Assembly: GCA_021825945.1 (NCBI GenBank)
Contig: JAKAFN010000002.1
Coordinates: forward strand, 353,915-417,914
Direction: 5' to 3'
Length of the DNA stretch: 64,000 nt
From: Pseudomonadota bacterium
GTDB lineage: Bacteria; Pseudomonadota; Gammaproteobacteria; Burkholderiales; Burkholderiaceae_F
Positions 7,966-16,979 of the stretch are shown piece after piece; the first letter of the stretch is position 1, and each line of letters opens with the position of its first letter. Below the pieces are notes generated by a model that was given only the letters and a program-made list of their open reading frames with translations, was not told the origin of the DNA and made no database searches. The translations under genes and the position numbers were made by a program.

Positions 7966-8825
7966 GTGGAATGTCGTCGTCCCGATCCTGCGCGCTGGCG
8001 CTGACCACATTCTTCCTGAGCGTACTCGGCGTTTGCCAGCCGGCCGGCGCAGCGTGCGCCGGCGCGTCTGCGCCGGTTGCCGCAGGCCGGTCCGTGTATC
8101 TCGAGGACCTGACCTGGATGGAGCTGCGCGATGCAGTCCGCGCGGGGAAAACCACCGCAATCATCCCGATCGGCGGCACCGAACAGAGCGGCCCGGCGAT
8201 CGTCTTGGGGAAACATAACGCGCGGGTGCGCTGGCTCAGCGGTCGGATCGCGCAGGAACTTGGCAATGCGATCGTCGCGCCCGTCGTGGCCTACGTTCCC
8301 GAAGGGTCCACCGAGCCGCCCAGCTCGCACATGCGATTCCCGGGCACGATCACGGTGCCGCCCGCGGTGTTCGATGCGACGCTCACCTCCATTGCCGATA
8401 GTCTGCGCATCCACGGTTTCCGCACCATCGTGTTCCTGGGCGACCACGGCGGCTATCGGAAGGAAGTGGCGCGGCTGGCGCACCGGTTGAACCGGAAGTG
8501 GGCACCCGGCACGCGGGTGCTGGCGCCTCCGGAATATTTTCACGCGTCGTTCGAGGGGTTCGCGCAAATCCTGCGCGCGCGCGGATATCGCGCCGACGAA
8601 CTCGGCACGCACGCGGGCCTGCTCGACACATCGTTGTCGCTGGCGGTCGATTCGGCGCTGGTACGGACGAACCTGCTGCATGCGAAGGGCGTTCGCTTTG
8701 ACGCCGCGCACGGTGTTTACCACGGTGATCCGCGGCGCGCCACCGCGGCGTTGGGCTGCCTCGGCCTGGACGAGATCATCCGGAAAACGGTTGCGGCGAT
8801 CCGCGCGCGGGAAACCGCGCCATGA
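7962..8825 (+). CDS. exported creatininase-family protein with altered metal motifs
   Basis: 287 residues, with a signal peptide (about 1-30) and a creatininase fold. Recognisable blocks are IIPIGGTEQSGP, LGKHN, MRFPGTI, LGDHGGY and THAGLLDTS. In creatinine amidohydrolases the first block is E-x-H-G-P-H and the second carries a metal-binding Asp; here Ser and His/Asn stand at those places, so the dinuclear metal site must differ. The TTG at 7962 has GGAG 7 bases upstream and overlaps the preceding stop; ATG at 7971 is an alternative. Its position suggests co-expression with the Spy-like protein. The substrate is unknown. Confidence 0.75.
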   Translation: MSGMSSSRSCALALTTFFLSVLGVCQPAGAACAGASAPVAAGRSVYLEDLTWMELRDAVRAGKTTAIIPIGGTEQSGPAIVLGKHNARVRWLSGRIAQELGNAIVAPVVAYVPEGSTEPPSSHMRFPGTITVPPAVFDATLTSIADSLRIHGFRTIVFLGDHGGYRKEVARLAHRLNRKWAPGTRVLAPPEYFHASFEGFAQILRARGYRADELGTHAGLLDTSLSLAVDSALVRTNLLHAKGVRFDAAHGVYHGDPRRATAALGCLGLDEIIRKTVAAIRARETAP

Positions 8826-8838
8826 ATTCGCGACATCG

Positions 8839-9591
8839 TTATCGCGAGGCCCGTTCCCCGACCGACCAGCGCCGCCAACCGTCCGCGCGCAGCGCGCATG
8901 CGGGACACGTTCCGCAGCCGTATCCCCACGGATGGCGTTCGCCCCGCTCCCCCAAGTAGCACGTGTGCGTGTGCTCGACGATCAGGTCGATCAGGGATGG
9001 GCCGCCCAGTGTTTGCGCGAGCGCCCAGGTCTGGGCCTTGTCCAGCCACATGAGCGGCGTGTCGATCGCCATGGGTTCGCCCATTCCCTGTGATAGCGCC
9101 TCTTGTTGGGCCCGGATCGTCGCGTCGCGGCAATCCGGATATCCCGAATAGTCCGTCTGGCACATGCCGCCGACCAGCGTACGGATCGAGCGCCGATAGG
9201 CGAGCGCCGCGGCGAGGGTCAGGAACACGAGGTTGCGGGCGGGAACGAAGGTGTTCGGCAGCCCGTTGTCCTGCATGAAAATCGCCCGCTCGCGCGTCAG
9301 CGCCGAGTCCGCGATCCGGCCGAGGACCGGGAGGTCCAGCGTGTGGTCCGGCCCCAAGCGATCGCGCCATCGGGGTGACAGTGCCTGGATGCGCTCGCGG
9401 AGCACGGCGCGTTGATCGAGTTCGATGCGATGCCGCTGGCCATAATCGAAGCCCACCGTTTCCACCCGGTCGTAGCGCTTCAGCGCCCAGGCGAGGCAGG
9501 TCGTCGAATCCTGTCCACCGGAAAACAGCACGAGCGCCGCGGCCGCGCCGTCCACGCGCGAATCCGGCCCCATCGGTTCCGTCGTTTCCAT
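8839..9591 (-). CDS. queC: 7-cyano-7-deazaguanine synthase QueC
   Basis: A cytoplasmic ATP-dependent enzyme that converts 7-carboxy-7-deazaguanine to preQ0, the precursor of queuosine in tRNA. It is recognised by the PP-loop [11 protein letters not shown], the VGFDYGQRH block, [11 protein letters not shown] and the C-terminal zinc cysteines in CGTCPAC. Length (250 aa) is a little above the usual 220-235. I placed the start at 9591 because AGGAGG is 4 bases upstream; that site overlaps the TAG of the preceding gene. The ATG at 9594 is equally possible. It is last in a six-gene minus-strand run from birA. queD and queE are not nearby. Confidence 0.93.
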   Translation of the reverse strand: METTEPMGPDSRVDGAAAALVLFSGGQDSTTCLAWALKRYDRVETVGFDYGQRHRIELDQRAVLRERIQALSPRWRDRLGPDHTLDLPVLGRIADSALTRERAIFMQDNGLPNTFVPARNLVFLTLAAALAYRRSIRTLVGGMCQTDYSGYPDCRDATIRAQQEALSQGMGEPMAIDTPLMWLDKAQTWALAQTLGGPSLIDLIVEHTHTCYLGERGERHPWGYGCGTCPACALRADGWRRWSVGERASR

Positions 9592-9599
9592 CATTCCTC

Positions 9600-10361
9600 C
9601 TACCGACATCGGCGCGGCTCGAGCAACTCCTCCGCGTGACCGCGGTCGAGACGCCACCAGGTCGCCGCATCGCTCAGAACGAGAAACCCACGGTCTCCAT
9701 CATGCACCACGGCGATGGTCAGTCGGGCACGCTCGTCGCGCGTGCGCGCGCCCCAATCCCGGGCCGCGATCCGGAACGGACTTTGCGTGAGATCGGCGAC
9801 CCGGTCGACCCGATAGCGATGGCCGTTCCATTCGAGGGTCGCGCCCGCGGGCAGGGGCGTGGGCAGAGCGCGCAGCAGGACGCGCAGCCCCGGATCGATC
9901 CGGTCGATATGGATGTGCAGTTGTTCCTGGGATCGGGCATAGCGCGAGTTCACCGCCAAGCCGACATCGTCATCGGGAACGGTGACGCCGGAACGGACGC
10001 GCGCCGCCCGCAGGGTGTGGGTGCGTTCCCGCCATGCCCAGGCGAAGTAATTCGGTTCGGTCGGCGACTGCAGCGCTCGCGCCTCCACGCCCACGCGGCG
10101 CGCAGTCGGAATCAACAGGAAATGCGTCGCGCCGCAACGGTCCTTGAGTACGGCATATCCCCGCCGGCCTTCGCATTGCAGGGTCGGGTCGGCGGCATGC
10201 GGGCCGCGGCCGTTGCAGCCGCGCTCGACGATCCGCCAGAGCGCAAGGTCCGTGGGGCCTTGCGCGGGCGTCGCACAACCGCCGCACAGCAGTGCCGCCG
10301 CGAAGGCGATGGTGGTCGCGGCCGGTCCGGCGCGGACGGCGTTACGACACCGTGTCGACAT
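9600..10361 (-). CDS. cdh: CDP-diacylglycerol diphosphatase
   Basis: A 253-residue HIT-superfamily enzyme that splits CDP-diacylglycerol to phosphatidate and CMP. Family signatures are [43 protein letters not shown] and [20 protein letters not shown], where the HxH pair is the catalytic HIT motif. The N-terminus has a hydrophobic signal ending in LLCGGC, so it may be a lipoprotein or membrane-anchored periplasmic protein. The start overlaps cobA by 20 bases. It has no obvious functional tie to the cofactor genes around it. Confidence 0.88.
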   Translation of the reverse strand: MSTRCRNAVRAGPAATTIAFAAALLCGGCATPAQGPTDLALWRIVERGCNGRGPHAADPTLQCEGRRGYAVLKDRCGATHFLLIPTARRVGVEARALQSPTEPNYFAWAWRERTHTLRAARVRSGVTVPDDDVGLAVNSRYARSQEQLHIHIDRIDPGLRVLLRALPTPLPAGATLEWNGHRYRVDRVADLTQSPFRIAARDWGARTRDERARLTIAVVHDGDRGFLVLSDAATWWRLDRGHAEELLEPRRCR

Positions 10362-11118
10362 GGCCGTCGGCGTCTGGCGACAGCGCGTCCCGCAGCGCCA
10401 CCACCTCCCCGATGAGGATCAAGGTCGGCGCGCGGAGGCCCGCCGCCTCGGCCATCGCCGGCAGCGTGGCCACGGACCCGATCACGATGCGCTCCTGCGG
10501 TGTGGTGCCCTGTTGCACGATGGCTGCCGGGGTGTCCGGGCTGCGGCCGTGCTCGATCAGCTTCGCGCACAGCACCGGCAGTCCCATGAGGCCCATGTAT
10601 ACCGCGACGGTCTGTCGTGCGCGCGCGAGCAGCGGCCAGTCCAGATTCATCGTACCGTCCCGCAGGTTGCCCGTCACGAACGTGCACGACTGCGCCAGCG
10701 CCCGGTGCGTGAGCGGAATCCGCGCGCTTGCCGCCACGCCGACCGCCGCCGTGATGCCCGGCACCACCTCGAAGGGGACGCCGGCGGCGGCAAGCGCCTC
10801 GGCTTCCTCGCCGCCGCGCCCGAATAGAAACGGATCGCCGCCTTTCAGCCGCAGCACGCGGGCGCCCTTGCGCGCCAGTTCGATCATCAGGTGGTTGATG
10901 TCATCTTGCGGCAGCGTATGCCGGCTGCGGCGCTTGCCGACATGGATCTTGCGCGCGGTCTCCGGCAGGAGCGCGAGAATTTCCGGCGAAACGAGGCTGT
11001 CGTAGAGCGCGACGTCCGCGTTCCGCAGCAGCTTTGCCGCGCGTACGGTGAGCAGGTCGGGCGTGCCGGGGCCGGTGCCGACGAGGTGGACTTTGCCTGG
11101 CCCGCGATCGCCGGTCAT
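10342..11118 (-). CDS. cobA: uroporphyrinogen-III C-methyltransferase (SUMT)
   Basis: A 258-residue SAM-dependent enzyme that methylates uroporphyrinogen III twice to give precorrin-2, first step to siroheme. Motifs are HLVGTGPGTPDLLT at the N-terminus, LKGGDPFLFGRGGEE, VVPGITA and MGLMGLP. It is the single-domain form, without the CysG oxidase/chelatase half. The sulfate-assimilation block at 36-42 kb contains a siroheme-dependent sulfite reductase and a chelatase (cbiX). The start at 11118 overlaps the upstream stop as ATGA; the frame remains open higher but only antisense to neighbouring genes. Confidence 0.93.
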   Translation of the reverse strand: MTGDRGPGKVHLVGTGPGTPDLLTVRAAKLLRNADVALYDSLVSPEILALLPETARKIHVGKRRSRHTLPQDDINHLMIELARKGARVLRLKGGDPFLFGRGGEEAEALAAAGVPFEVVPGITAAVGVAASARIPLTHRALAQSCTFVTGNLRDGTMNLDWPLLARARQTVAVYMGLMGLPVLCAKLIEHGRSPDTPAAIVQQGTTPQERIVIGSVATLPAMAEAAGLRAPTLILIGEVVALRDALSPDADGHVDTVS

Positions 11119-11414
11119 CGGTCCGCCGCACCGCCGGGCGCCGCAGCAGCCGGGGGGGCGGCAGGTGTGGCCGCCGGGGTGGCCGGCGGCGCGGCGGCTT
11201 GCGCCGCGGCCGCCGCCCGTGCCTTCGCCTCCGCTTCTGCCGCCTTTTGCAGGCGGGCGAGATCGGCGTCGGTGAGCAGGCGGAACTTGTCGGCGGCGAT
11301 CTGCGCGGTCATCCTCTCGGGTTCGCGGAGGATGTCGTTCGGTGTTCGCTGGGAGATCCAGGCCGCCGCCACGACGTTGGCGACCAGGAGGAGAACGACG
11401 AGCACTTTCACCAT
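11115..11414 (-). CDS. small membrane-anchored Ala/Pro-rich protein after coaX
   Basis: 99 residues. One N-terminal transmembrane helix (about 2-19), a short region with RLLTDADLARLQKAAEAE, then an Ala/Pro-rich tail. In many Burkholderiales the gene after coaX encodes a SPOR-domain protein with a similar N-terminal anchor. Here no SPOR domain follows, so it looks like a shortened relative; this is inference. It overlaps cobA by ATGA, so it is translated with it. Confidence 0.65.
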   Translation of the reverse strand: MVKVLVVLLLVANVVAAAWISQRTPNDILREPERMTAQIAADKFRLLTDADLARLQKAAEAEAKARAAAAAQAAAPPATPAATPAAPPAAAAPGGAADR

Positions 11415-11480
11415 GAGCCTCGAAGAATCCGGATACGTTGCGCGGGCTGCCGCGCCAGCTGGTTCGGCGCCCGCGACCCT

Positions 11481-12326
11481 TCAGAGCGGCAGTTCGCAGG
11501 CCGATCGGATCCGGAGGCCCCGCAACACCAGGTCGGGCTCCACCGCCCGGGTCACTGTCGTCGCTGCCGGATCGCCGGTCTGCGCGTCCGCCCAAATCTT
11601 ATACAACAGTTCTGCGTTGCCGCCGGACAGCAGGACGTGGATCGGCCGGTCGTCGATATCGTCGCCGCGATGCGATGCGGCGGCCCGCTCTGTCCGGATG
11701 CGCCCGATCCGACGTTCGATCAAGCCGATCTGGGCATCAATGATTCCGGTCCGCATCGCGTCGTCGGTGTTGTCGGGATGACCGCGATATGCCCCGTCGG
11801 CGTGCGGCAGGCGCGCCGTGCCGCGGGCAAGACCGTCGTGCATGAGGCGGATTCCCGGCGCAATCACGCCGCCGACGAATCGGCCGTCGGCCGTCAGCGT
11901 GTCGACCGTGGTCGCGGTGCCGGCGCTCACCACCAGCAGCGTGCCTCGTGGCCGGACGGCGCGGGCGCCGATCAGCGCGTGCCATCGGTCCGCGCCGAGT
12001 TGCGTGGGGTCGCGGTAGCCGTTATGGAGGGAAATGCCGGGAGACTCGAATCGTGCCGCGGCCGTAAACCATCGTACCGGCCGTCCCAGCGTCGCGATGG
12101 CCGCTCGGTCGATTGCGTCCTGGACCCACTGCGGCGCCACGCAGCAGCCGGCGACACCCGATGGTGAACCGCCGGCCTTGGCACAGGCATCTTGCAGTTG
12201 CTCGGCGAGGTGCGGCGTGTCGATCGCGATCGTTCCGCGAGGATCCGCATCCGACCAGGGCGTATCCGGGGAAACGATGCGCCACTTCACCGCGGTGTTG
12301 CCGGCGTCGAGGAGCACGGTTTTCAA
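11481..12326 (-). CDS. coaX: type III pantothenate kinase
   Basis: 281 residues. Phosphorylates pantothenate in the first step of coenzyme A synthesis. The ASKHA-fold motifs are [12 protein letters not shown] at the N-terminus, [36 protein letters not shown] and LLSGGNA. The start is TTG at 12326, four bases overlapping the birA stop (TTGA), with a GGAT/GAGGA site about 5 bases before it. No other start matches the beginning of the fold. BirA-CoaX adjacency, sometimes fusion, is common in betaproteobacteria. Confidence 0.93.
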   Translation of the reverse strand: MKTVLLDAGNTAVKWRIVSPDTPWSDADPRGTIAIDTPHLAEQLQDACAKAGGSPSGVAGCCVAPQWVQDAIDRAAIATLGRPVRWFTAAARFESPGISLHNGYRDPTQLGADRWHALIGARAVRPRGTLLVVSAGTATTVDTLTADGRFVGGVIAPGIRLMHDGLARGTARLPHADGAYRGHPDNTDDAMRTGIIDAQIGLIERRIGRIRTERAAASHRGDDIDDRPIHVLLSGGNAELLYKIWADAQTGDPAATTVTRAVEPDLVLRGLRIRSACELPL

Positions 12327-12994
12327 GGCGGATCCTCGACGGCGCGCTCGAATTTTCGGGCCGCCGCCAGCATCGCGTCGGCGAACCGTGCCAGCCACCA
12401 CGCACGCTCGGCAAGCAGTCGGTCGGGCCGGACGCGCTCGGCAAGCTCCGCAACCGGCTGATCGATCTCCTCGCGCAGGCCGGCCGGAAGAATCAGGTTC
12501 ATGCCCATGCCGATGATCAGGCTGCGGCCGCCAGCGGGGTCTTCCGTCATTTCGCAGAGGATGCCCGCCAGTTTGCGCCCGTCGAGCAGAAGATCGTTGG
12601 GCCACTTGATGCCGACGTGGACGCCCTGCGCGTGCAGCACTTCGGCCGCGGCGACGCCGCAGGCGAGCGTGACCTCGGGGGTGCTTGCCGCGTGCTTGCG
12701 CCATGAAAGGCCCAGCGAAAACAGCAGGGACGCGCCGCCATCGATCCAGCGGCGCCCGAGCCGGCCTCGCCCGCCCGTCTGCGTGCCGGCGACGCGTAGC
12801 ACCGGGATTCGGAATGCGTGCTCGCGGGCGCGGGTCATCAGGTCGGCATTGGTCGACCCGGTCGTCGCGACCGATTCGACCTCCAGCTTGCCGGTTCGCA
12901 AGTGTCGCGCAATGGCCGTTGCCGAGAGCGGTTCCGGGAAACCGGACAGGAGCGTCCGGTTGGCGGATAATCCTCCGGAAAATTCTGTCGACAT
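12323..12994 (-). CDS. birA: biotin--[acetyl-CoA-carboxylase] ligase, monofunctional
   Basis: 223 residues. Activates biotin and attaches it to the carrier protein of acetyl-CoA carboxylase. Motifs are [24 protein letters not shown] (biotinyl-AMP loop), [19 protein letters not shown] and GMGMNL. There is no N-terminal helix-turn-helix domain, so it is the non-regulatory class. The start at 12994 gives a normal N-terminus; its ribosome-binding site is weak. It is divergent from the ferredoxin gene, with only 21 bases between the two start codons, so promoters must lie in or beyond the coding sequences. Confidence 0.92.
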   Translation of the reverse strand: MSTEFSGGLSANRTLLSGFPEPLSATAIARHLRTGKLEVESVATTGSTNADLMTRAREHAFRIPVLRVAGTQTGGRGRLGRRWIDGGASLLFSLGLSWRKHAASTPEVTLACGVAAAEVLHAQGVHVGIKWPNDLLLDGRKLAGILCEMTEDPAGGRSLIIGMGMNLILPAGLREEIDQPVAELAERVRPDRLLAERAWWLARFADAMLAAARKFERAVEDPP

Positions 12995-13015
12995 GATCCG
13001 GGGACAGTAGCGCCA

Positions 13016-13327
13016 ATGGGCTTCTTCCGCAAACACGTCTTTTTCTGCACCAATCGCCGGGAAGCGCCCGACAATTGCTGTGCCAACCACCGCAGCGAGG
13101 AACTGCAGGCGTATGCCAAGCAACGCTGCAAGAAACTCGGTCTCGACGGTCGCGGCAAGGTCCGCATCAACAAGGCCGGCTGCCTGGACCGTTGCGATGA
13201 GGGGCCCTGCCTCGTGGTCTATCCGGACGAGGTCTGGTACACGTATGTCGACGAGCGAGACATCGACGAGATCATCGAGGAGCACCTGATCGGTGGTCGC
13301 GTCGTGGAGCGTCTACGGTTGCCGTGA
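13016..13327 (+). CDS. thioredoxin-fold [2Fe-2S] ferredoxin
   Basis: A 103-residue ferredoxin of the NuoE/Shethna-like thioredoxin-fold class. Cysteines that can hold the cluster are in [14 protein letters not shown] (near 11 and 21-22) and [17 protein letters not shown] (near 55-65). Its electron partner is not known. It starts a plus-strand run that continues into a hydrolase and the lipoate genes; lipoyl synthase needs reductant and iron-sulfur supply, so a functional link is conceivable but unproven. Confidence 0.85.
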   Translation: MGFFRKHVFFCTNRREAPDNCCANHRSEELQAYAKQRCKKLGLDGRGKVRINKAGCLDRCDEGPCLVVYPDEVWYTYVDERDIDEIIEEHLIGGRVVERLRLP

Positions 13328-13335
13328 GGCCCGAC

Positions 13336-14010
13336 ATGGAACGGCGATTGCTGGAGGGCCCGGCGGGGAAAATCGAGATCGTCGTCGAGTCTCCCGCCGA
13401 CGCGGCCCCGCGGGGGTTCGTCTTCGTCGGGCATCCGCATCCGCTCTACGGGGGCACCCTCGACAACAAGGTGGCCTTTACGTTGGCGCGGGCGTTTCTG
13501 GCCTTGGGGTGGATCGCCGTTCGGCCGAACTTCCGCGGTGTCGGCGCGAGCGAAGGTGCGCATGACCACGGGCGGGGGGAAACGGACGATTTTCTCTTTC
13601 TCGCCGATGCCGTTCCGCGCCTGGCGGAATATGCCGGGCGCTTTTGCGCGCCGCCGCAAATCGCCCTGGCGGGGTTTTCGTTCGGCAGCGTCGTGGCGGC
13701 GCGTGCGGCGAACGAACGCACGCGCCGCGGACGCCCTCCGCAGGCGCTTGCACTGGTCGGCACGGCGGCGGGCAAGTGGGACGTGCCCAAGGTCGACCCC
13801 GGCGCCCTGGTCATCCACGGGGAACGGGACGAAACGATTCCGTTGCAGGACGTCCTTCGCTGGGCCGGCGAATCGGAAGTCCCGGTGATCGTGATCCCCG
13901 GCGCGGATCATTTTTTCCATCGGCGTCTGACCGTGCTCAAGCGCCTGGTGATGCAGAATCTCCTGGGCGCGGATGCGTCATCCCTGCCCTTCCCCTCGGA
14001 CAAATCATGA
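13336..14010 (+). CDS. alpha/beta-hydrolase family protein
   Basis: 224 residues. Serine-hydrolase fold with FVGHPHPLYGGT near the N-terminus, RPNFRGVGASEG, the nucleophile elbow GFSFGS, and a C-terminal VIHGERDETIPL plus PGADHFFH that supply Asp and His. This matches the small hydrolase family seen upstream of lipB genes in betaproteobacteria; the substrate is not known. The ATG at 13336 has GAGG 6 bases upstream. A GTG at 13324 overlapping the ferredoxin stop is an alternative that adds 4 residues. Confidence 0.85.
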   Translation: MERRLLEGPAGKIEIVVESPADAAPRGFVFVGHPHPLYGGTLDNKVAFTLARAFLALGWIAVRPNFRGVGASEGAHDHGRGETDDFLFLADAVPRLAEYAGRFCAPPQIALAGFSFGSVVAARAANERTRRGRPPQALALVGTAAGKWDVPKVDPGALVIHGERDETIPLQDVLRWAGESEVPVIVIPGADHFFHRRLTVLKRLVMQNLLGADASSLPFPSDKS

Positions 14011-14285
14011 ACTGCTGCCCCCCGCGCAAGAAAAGCCCCATGAATTTCCCGATGGATTTTCCCATCAAGATCATGGGCGAGAATCGGATCGAATTCGAAT
14101 CGCAGGTGGTGGAGATCGTGCGCGCCCACGCACCGGACTGGGACTGCAGCGCGGTGGAGGTGCGCCAATCGAGCGGCGGCAAATACCTTTCGGTGACGGT
14201 CACCATTTGCGCCCGGTCGCGCGAACAACTCGACGCGCTGTACCGCGCGCTGACGGGTCACCCGATGGTCAAGGTGGTGCTGTAA
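14007..14285 (+). CDS. ybeD: DUF493 / YbeD-family protein
   Basis: 92 residues. Ferredoxin-like ACT-type fold: FPIKIMGEN, then VVEIVRAHAPDWD, RQSSGGKYLSVTVTI and LYRALTGHPMVKVVL, all as in E. coli YbeD. Biochemical function is not established; the gene nearly always precedes lipB and is thought to be regulatory. The start used is the ATG overlapping the hydrolase stop (ATGA); Met12 at 14040 would give a length closer to that of the E. coli protein. Confidence 0.88.
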   Translation: MNCCPPRKKSPMNFPMDFPIKIMGENRIEFESQVVEIVRAHAPDWDCSAVEVRQSSGGKYLSVTVTICARSREQLDALYRALTGHPMVKVVL

Positions 14286-14294
14286 AGGGGGCCG

Positions 14295-15077
14295 ATGATG
14301 CGGCCGGCATGGGAGACGGACGATGCGTTTGCGCGGCAGGCGCGCGAAGCGCGGACTCCGCCGGTTCGGCTGCGGGATCTGGGGCGGAGCGAATATTGCG
14401 AAACTTGGCAAGCCATGCGGGCGTTCACCGAGGCGCGCGGCCCCGACACGCCCGATGAACTCTGGCTGGTCGAGCACCATCCGGTATTCACGCAGGGGCA
14501 GGCGGGACGCGGCGAGCATGTGCATACCCCCGGAGCGATCCGGGTGGTCGCGACCGATCGCGGCGGCCAGGTCACTTATCATGCGCCGGGGCAGGTGGTC
14601 GTGTATACCCTGGTCGACCTGCGGCGCACCGGATTCTTCGTACGCGAGCTGGTGCGGCGGATCGAGGAGGCGGTGATCGAGACCCTTGCGTCGTATGGTG
14701 TCGCCGGGTTTCGTGTCGACGGTGCGCCGGGGGTGTACGTCCGCATTGCCGGGCCGCTGGAAGAGGAAGCGCAGCGGGGCGCGGCGGGGGCGGCGGACCG
14801 GATCGGCGGCAATCCGGAAGAGGGTCCTGGTTTCGACCCGCGCTTTCGCGATCATGCCAAGATCGCCGCCCTCGGCATCAAGGTACATCGGGGCTGCGCC
14901 TATCATGGAGTGGCCTTGAACGTGGCGATGGATCTGTCGCCGTTTTCCCGGATCGACCCGTGCGGGTATCCGGGACTACGGGCAACCGATCTGGCTACAC
15001 TCGGCGTGCTCGCCGGCCGGCAGGCGGTCGGCGAGCGTCTGCTCGAACGCCTGTGCGCCCAGATTTTCCCGGACTGA
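14295..15077 (+). CDS. lipB: octanoyltransferase LipB with an insertion
   Basis: 260 residues. Transfers octanoyl from acyl carrier protein to lipoyl domains of dehydrogenase complexes. Motifs: WLVEHHPVFTQGQ, DRGGQVTYHAPGQ, the catalytic Lys189 in AKIAALGIKVHRG and catalytic Cys223 in DPCGYPG. Between GVYVRI and AKIAALG there is a charged, Gly/Ala-rich insertion (about 152-187) not found in typical LipB of 210-230 residues; it likely forms a surface loop. It sits between ybeD and lipA, the normal order. Confidence 0.93.
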   Translation: MMRPAWETDDAFARQAREARTPPVRLRDLGRSEYCETWQAMRAFTEARGPDTPDELWLVEHHPVFTQGQAGRGEHVHTPGAIRVVATDRGGQVTYHAPGQVVVYTLVDLRRTGFFVRELVRRIEEAVIETLASYGVAGFRVDGAPGVYVRIAGPLEEEAQRGAAGAADRIGGNPEEGPGFDPRFRDHAKIAALGIKVHRGCAYHGVALNVAMDLSPFSRIDPCGYPGLRATDLATLGVLAGRQAVGERLLERLCAQIFPD

Positions 15078-15086
15078 TTGCTTGCC

Positions 15087-16052
15087 ATGACCACATCCTC
15101 CGCGCCGTCGCTGACGGCAAAGCAAAAGGGCGCCGACAAGACCGCGCGCATTCCGATCAAAATCATGCCGCCGGATGAGCCCCTGCGCAAACCGGAGTGG
15201 ATTCGCGTGCGTGTCGGGTCCGGCGCGGAATCCGCACGCTATCTCCGAGTCAAGGAAATCCTGCGCGCACATCGCCTGCATACGGTCTGTGAAGAGGCCA
15301 CCTGCCCCAATATCGGCGAATGTTTCGGCAATGGCACGGCGACGTTCATGATCCTCGGCGACAAGTGCACACGGCGCTGTCCGTTTTGCGACGTCGGCCA
15401 CGGTCGCCCCGACCCCATCGATCCGGATGAGCCGCGACAGCTTGCGGAGACGATTGCCGCGCTCGAACTCGAATACGTGGTCATTACGTCAGTGGATCGC
15501 GACGATCTGCGCGACGGCGGCGCCCAGCACTTCGTCGATTGCATCCGCGCCGTGCGAGCGGTTTCGCCGCGTACCCGCATCGAGGTCCTCGTTCCCGATT
15601 TCCGGGGGCGACTGGACCGCGCGCTGGAGATCCTGCGGCAGGCTCCGCCCGATGTGATGAATCACAACCTCGAGACCGTGCCTCGCCTCTACCGACAGGC
15701 CCGACCGGGGGCCGACTATGCGCATTCGCTGATCTTGCTGCGTCGCTTCCGCGAGCAGGTGCCGCACGTGCCGACCAAGAGCGGCCTGATGGTCGGCATC
15801 GGGGAAACCGACGATGAAATCCTCGCGGTCCTGCGCGATCTGCGCACCCATGGCGTCGAGATGCTCACGATCGGGCAATACCTCGCTCCCAGCAATCATC
15901 ACCTGCCGGTGCTGCGCTACGTGCCACCGGAAACCTTTGCGCGCTACGAGCGCGAAGCGCTGGCGATGGGCTTCGCGCACGCGGCCTGCGCGCCGCTGGT
16001 GCGAAGCTCCTATCACGCGGATCGTCAGGCGCGCGCCGCGGCCGTCGCCTGA
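15087..16052 (+). CDS. lipA: lipoyl synthase
   Basis: A 321-residue radical-SAM enzyme that inserts two sulfur atoms into protein-bound octanoyl groups. The auxiliary cluster cysteines are in [12 protein letters not shown] and the radical-SAM cluster in CTRRCPFC; the C-terminal RSSYHA supplies the Ser ligand. Other family blocks are [26 protein letters not shown] and [12 protein letters not shown] at 15087 is used; TTG at 15078 would abut the lipB stop. The ribosome-binding site is weak in both cases, so translation may be coupled to lipB. Confidence 0.95.
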   Translation: MTTSSAPSLTAKQKGADKTARIPIKIMPPDEPLRKPEWIRVRVGSGAESARYLRVKEILRAHRLHTVCEEATCPNIGECFGNGTATFMILGDKCTRRCPFCDVGHGRPDPIDPDEPRQLAETIAALELEYVVITSVDRDDLRDGGAQHFVDCIRAVRAVSPRTRIEVLVPDFRGRLDRALEILRQAPPDVMNHNLETVPRLYRQARPGADYAHSLILLRRFREQVPHVPTKSGLMVGIGETDDEILAVLRDLRTHGVEMLTIGQYLAPSNHHLPVLRYVPPETFARYEREALAMGFAHAACAPLVRSSYHADRQARAAAVA

Positions 16053-16084
16053 GTTCGATCGCGGCGGAAACCCGGCATCCCGTC

Positions 16085-16945
16085 GTGCGACTGATCTTCG
16101 ATCTGTGCAAATTGCGGATCGGCCTGATGATCGGTCTGACCGCGTTGTTTGGTTCGGTCGTGGGCGCGGGAAGTCTGCGATTGCCCGGGCGGACCTTGGC
16201 GATGGTGTGCGCGGTGGTGGCCTTGGCCGCCGCGGCCGGCGCCTACAACCAGCTTATGGAACGGGATCTGGACTCGCGGATGGCGCGTACCTGCGGACGC
16301 CCCTTCGTCACCGGGCGCTTGGCCGCAGGCCGCCATTGGTACCTACCGATCGCGCTGGTTGCGGTGAGCGGATTCCTGCTGGCATGGTTCGTATGCAACC
16401 CACCTTGCGCCGGGTATGCGGCCGCGGGTTTCGTTACGTATGCGCTCGTCTATACGCGTTGGCTCAAGCGCCGCACGTCCTGGAACATCGTGATCGGCGG
16501 CTTGGCAGGAAGCTTCGCGGTGCTGGCCGGCGCGACGGCGGCCGGGGCCGGTCTCTCCGCGCCGGCCATCGCATTCGCGGGGGTGCTGTTTTTGTGGACG
16601 CCGCCGCATTTCTGGAGTCTTGCGCTGGCATACCGGGCCGATTACGTCGCTGCCGGGGTTCCGATGATGCCCGCGGTTCTTGCTGCGCGTCCGGCGGCGC
16701 GGGTCATTTTTGCAAATGCCCTGGCGCTGGTGCTGGCGGGGATTTTGCCGGCGGTCCTCGGTCTTGGACCGTTGTACCTGGCATGCGCGCTGGCCCTGGG
16801 CGCGTGGTTCCTGCGATCCAGCGCCGCCTTGTTGCGCGAACCGACGCGCGACCGTGCGATGGCCAATTTCCGGGCGTCTCTCGCCTACCTGGGTCTGCTG
16901 ATGCTCGCAGCGGTGATCGATATCGGGTGGGGTTGCCGCTATTGA
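16085..16945 (+). CDS. cyoE: protoheme IX farnesyltransferase (heme O synthase)
   Basis: 286 residues, polytopic membrane prenyltransferase that converts heme B to heme O for the bo3 oxidase. Diagnostic blocks are YNQLMERDLDSRMART (prenyl-diphosphate/Mg site), YTRWLKRRTSWNIVIGG and LFLWTPPHFWSLALAY. The likely start is GTG at 16085, 32 bases after lipA; no strong ribosome-binding site is visible, so the start may be slightly off. In E. coli cyoE ends the cyoABCDE operon; here it lies on the opposite strand, converging with cyoD. Confidence 0.93.
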   Translation: MRLIFDLCKLRIGLMIGLTALFGSVVGAGSLRLPGRTLAMVCAVVALAAAAGAYNQLMERDLDSRMARTCGRPFVTGRLAAGRHWYLPIALVAVSGFLLAWFVCNPPCAGYAAAGFVTYALVYTRWLKRRTSWNIVIGGLAGSFAVLAGATAAGAGLSAPAIAFAGVLFLWTPPHFWSLALAYRADYVAAGVPMMPAVLAARPAARVIFANALALVLAGILPAVLGLGPLYLACALALGAWFLRSSAALLREPTRDRAMANFRASLAYLGLLMLAAVIDIGWGCRY

Positions 16946-16948
16946 TCG

Positions 16949-16969
16949 ATCGCCCGGATGCCGGGCGAT
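16949..16969. terminator. hairpin between convergent cyoE and cyoD
   Basis: A perfect 9-base stem (ATCGCCCGG with CCGGGCGAT) around a 3-base ATG loop, in the 34-base gap between two convergent genes. No T-run follows on either strand, so it is a weak or factor-assisted terminator at best, or an mRNA 3'-end stabiliser. Confidence 0.45.
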
Positions 16970-16979
16970 ATGGTGTCCA

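Noticed and set aside
8717..9670. 317-codon minus-strand frame over queC
   Set aside because: It is in a different frame from queC, has Arg/Gly-rich noise composition and no family motifs.
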